A stretch of 8,119 nt of DNA, taken from positions 1 through 8,119 of the forward strand of contig CAMWRL010000075.1 of assembly GCA_947176685.1 (NCBI GenBank), read 5' to 3'. Under the pieces are notes generated by a model. It was given only the letters and a program-made list of their open reading frames with translations. It was not told the DNA's origin and did not search any database. Both the position numbers and the translations under genes were made by a program. Source of the DNA: an uncultured Ruminococcus sp. (GTDB lineage Bacteria > Bacillota > Clostridia > Oscillospirales > Ruminococcaceae). Shown in pieces: positions 7,545 to 8,119 of this stretch (position 1 is its first letter; the number at the start of each line of letters is the position of its first letter).

Positions 7545-8003
7545 ATGAGCAAAATAACAACTTTATTGCAGAAAATGAAATCTCTGTGTGATAACAATAA
7601 TGGTAAGGACACATTTAATTCTCCAGTAACAAATGAAGAAATATCTACTTGGGAGACTGAACACAACATAAAACTCTGTGATGAACTGAAAGATTTTTAT
7701 CTTTTTAGCAATGGTATGGACTTATGTATCTGTTTCTCAACATTCAGTATCTGTCCGTTTGATAAAATCACCTTCAGAGAAGGCGGCTTATTTGGATATG
7801 GAGAATTTGAAGGTTATATGGAAATAGGTGACTTTGTGGGAGATGGTTCAGTAATCTGTATAAACAGAAATTATGATGTTTGCTGTATATTTGAAGGTGA
7901 TGCTGAGATAACTGAATACTCACTCACAGAATTAATCGAAAGAGAACTTGAACATCTTGAAGAAGAAATCGAGTACCGAAAATGGAAAGAACAGAATAAC
8001 TAA
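7545..8003 (+). CDS. SUKH-superfamily (SMI1/KNR4-like) protein, possible orphan immunity protein
   Basis: The 152-residue, acidic, probably cytosolic protein shows the SUKH (SMI1/KNR4) fold pattern. The N-terminal helix-rich signature TNEEISTWETEHNIKL leads into LKDFYLFSNGMDL (about residues 29-60). A central strand region follows with GYMEIGDFVGDGSVICIN (90-107), then a Tyr-Ser-Leu-Thr-Glu-Leu segment entering a charged C-terminal helix (about 125-150). Bacterial SUKH proteins often bind and neutralise polymorphic toxins such as nucleases, but others are of unknown role. No toxin gene is visible beside it. It has eight cysteines (15, 45, 61, 63, 70, 105, 113, 114), notable for a small cytosolic protein. 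AGAGGAG (7531-7537) lies 7 bases before ATG and fixes the start. Its base composition is clearly poorer in GC than uvrA, which suggests an accessory gene. It has its own promoter and terminator, so it is not part of the uvr operon. The superfamily call is fairly good; the function is unknown. Confidence 0.72.
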   Translation: MSKITTLLQKMKSLCDNNNGKDTFNSPVTNEEISTWETEHNIKLCDELKDFYLFSNGMDLCICFSTFSICPFDKITFREGGLFGYGEFEGYMEIGDFVGDGSVICINRNYDVCCIFEGDAEITEYSLTELIERELEHLEEEIEYRKWKEQNN

Positions 8004-8052
8004 GTTCCTATACTGTAAATTCTGATTTATGCGAGTAATCCAATATTAACAA

Positions 8053-8092
8053 TAAGCCTCGAAGCAGTTATCAATAATTGCTTCGGGGCTTA
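8053..8092 (+). terminator. Strong hairpin terminator after the SUKH gene
   Basis: A long inverted repeat runs from T8053 to A8092. Its arms are TAAGCCTCGAAGCAGTTAT and ATAATTGCTTCGGGGCTTA, 19 bp including two G-U type pairs, with only CA between them (in practice a loop of about six). A pyrimidine-rich tail, AACTTCTTT, follows. It starts 49 bases after the SUKH stop. The stem could also act on the minus strand for a convergent gene beyond the right edge. The rest of 8004-8119 shows nothing else. Confidence 0.75.
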
Positions 8093-8119
8093 AACTTCTT
8101 TATGAGTATCGAACTAAAT

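Noticed and set aside
8102..8119. ATG at 8102 as the start of a new gene at the right edge
   Set aside because: There is no ribosome site or promoter between the terminator and this ATG, and only six codons are visible.
7392..8119. Insertion sequence or attachment site flanking the SUKH gene
   Set aside because: I found no terminal inverted repeats, target duplication or tRNA end; the two hairpins have different stems and are better read as terminators.

Overview
The window looks like chromosomal core DNA from a Gram-positive anaerobe of the class Clostridia, most likely a Ruminococcus-like member of the Oscillospiraceae. This is inferred from the SecA, UvrB and UvrA sequence styles, strong AAAGGNGG-type ribosome binding sites, canonical sigma-A promoters and moderate-to-low GC. 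No species is claimed.

Layout. Bases 1-1862 (minus strand) hold the first 620 codons of secA, the preprotein translocase motor; the rest lies beyond the left edge. Bases 1863-2058 are a compact divergent control region. It carries a TTGACA-17-TAAAAT promoter for secA and, facing the other way, a TTTACT-17-TATAAT extended -10 promoter for the repair operon. An 18-bp dyad just upstream of the latter resembles a LexA (SOS) box. Bases 2059-7391 are a tight three-gene operon: uvrB, a NADAR-family (YbiA-like) gene, and uvrA. The junctions are a 1-base gap and an 8-base overlap. A hairpin at 7433-7469 follows uvrA. Bases 7478-8092 form a separate monocistronic unit: a perfect-consensus promoter, a small AT-rich gene for a SUKH (SMI1/KNR4-like) protein, and a strong terminator hairpin.

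How the genes work together. UvrA and UvrB are the damage-recognition half of nucleotide excision repair. The gene between them belongs to a superfamily that cleaves N-glycosidic bonds. Some of its members remove ADP-ribose from guanine in DNA, and others act on riboflavin-pathway intermediates. Its translational linkage to uvrB and uvrA suggests a link between base-linked ADP-ribose reversal, or another nucleotide-metabolite clean-up activity, and excision repair. This is the most interesting point of the window, and it is inferred from context rather than shown. The SUKH gene looks like an accessory gene, possibly an orphan immunity protein. There is no mobile element, CRISPR array, tRNA or rRNA that I can support.
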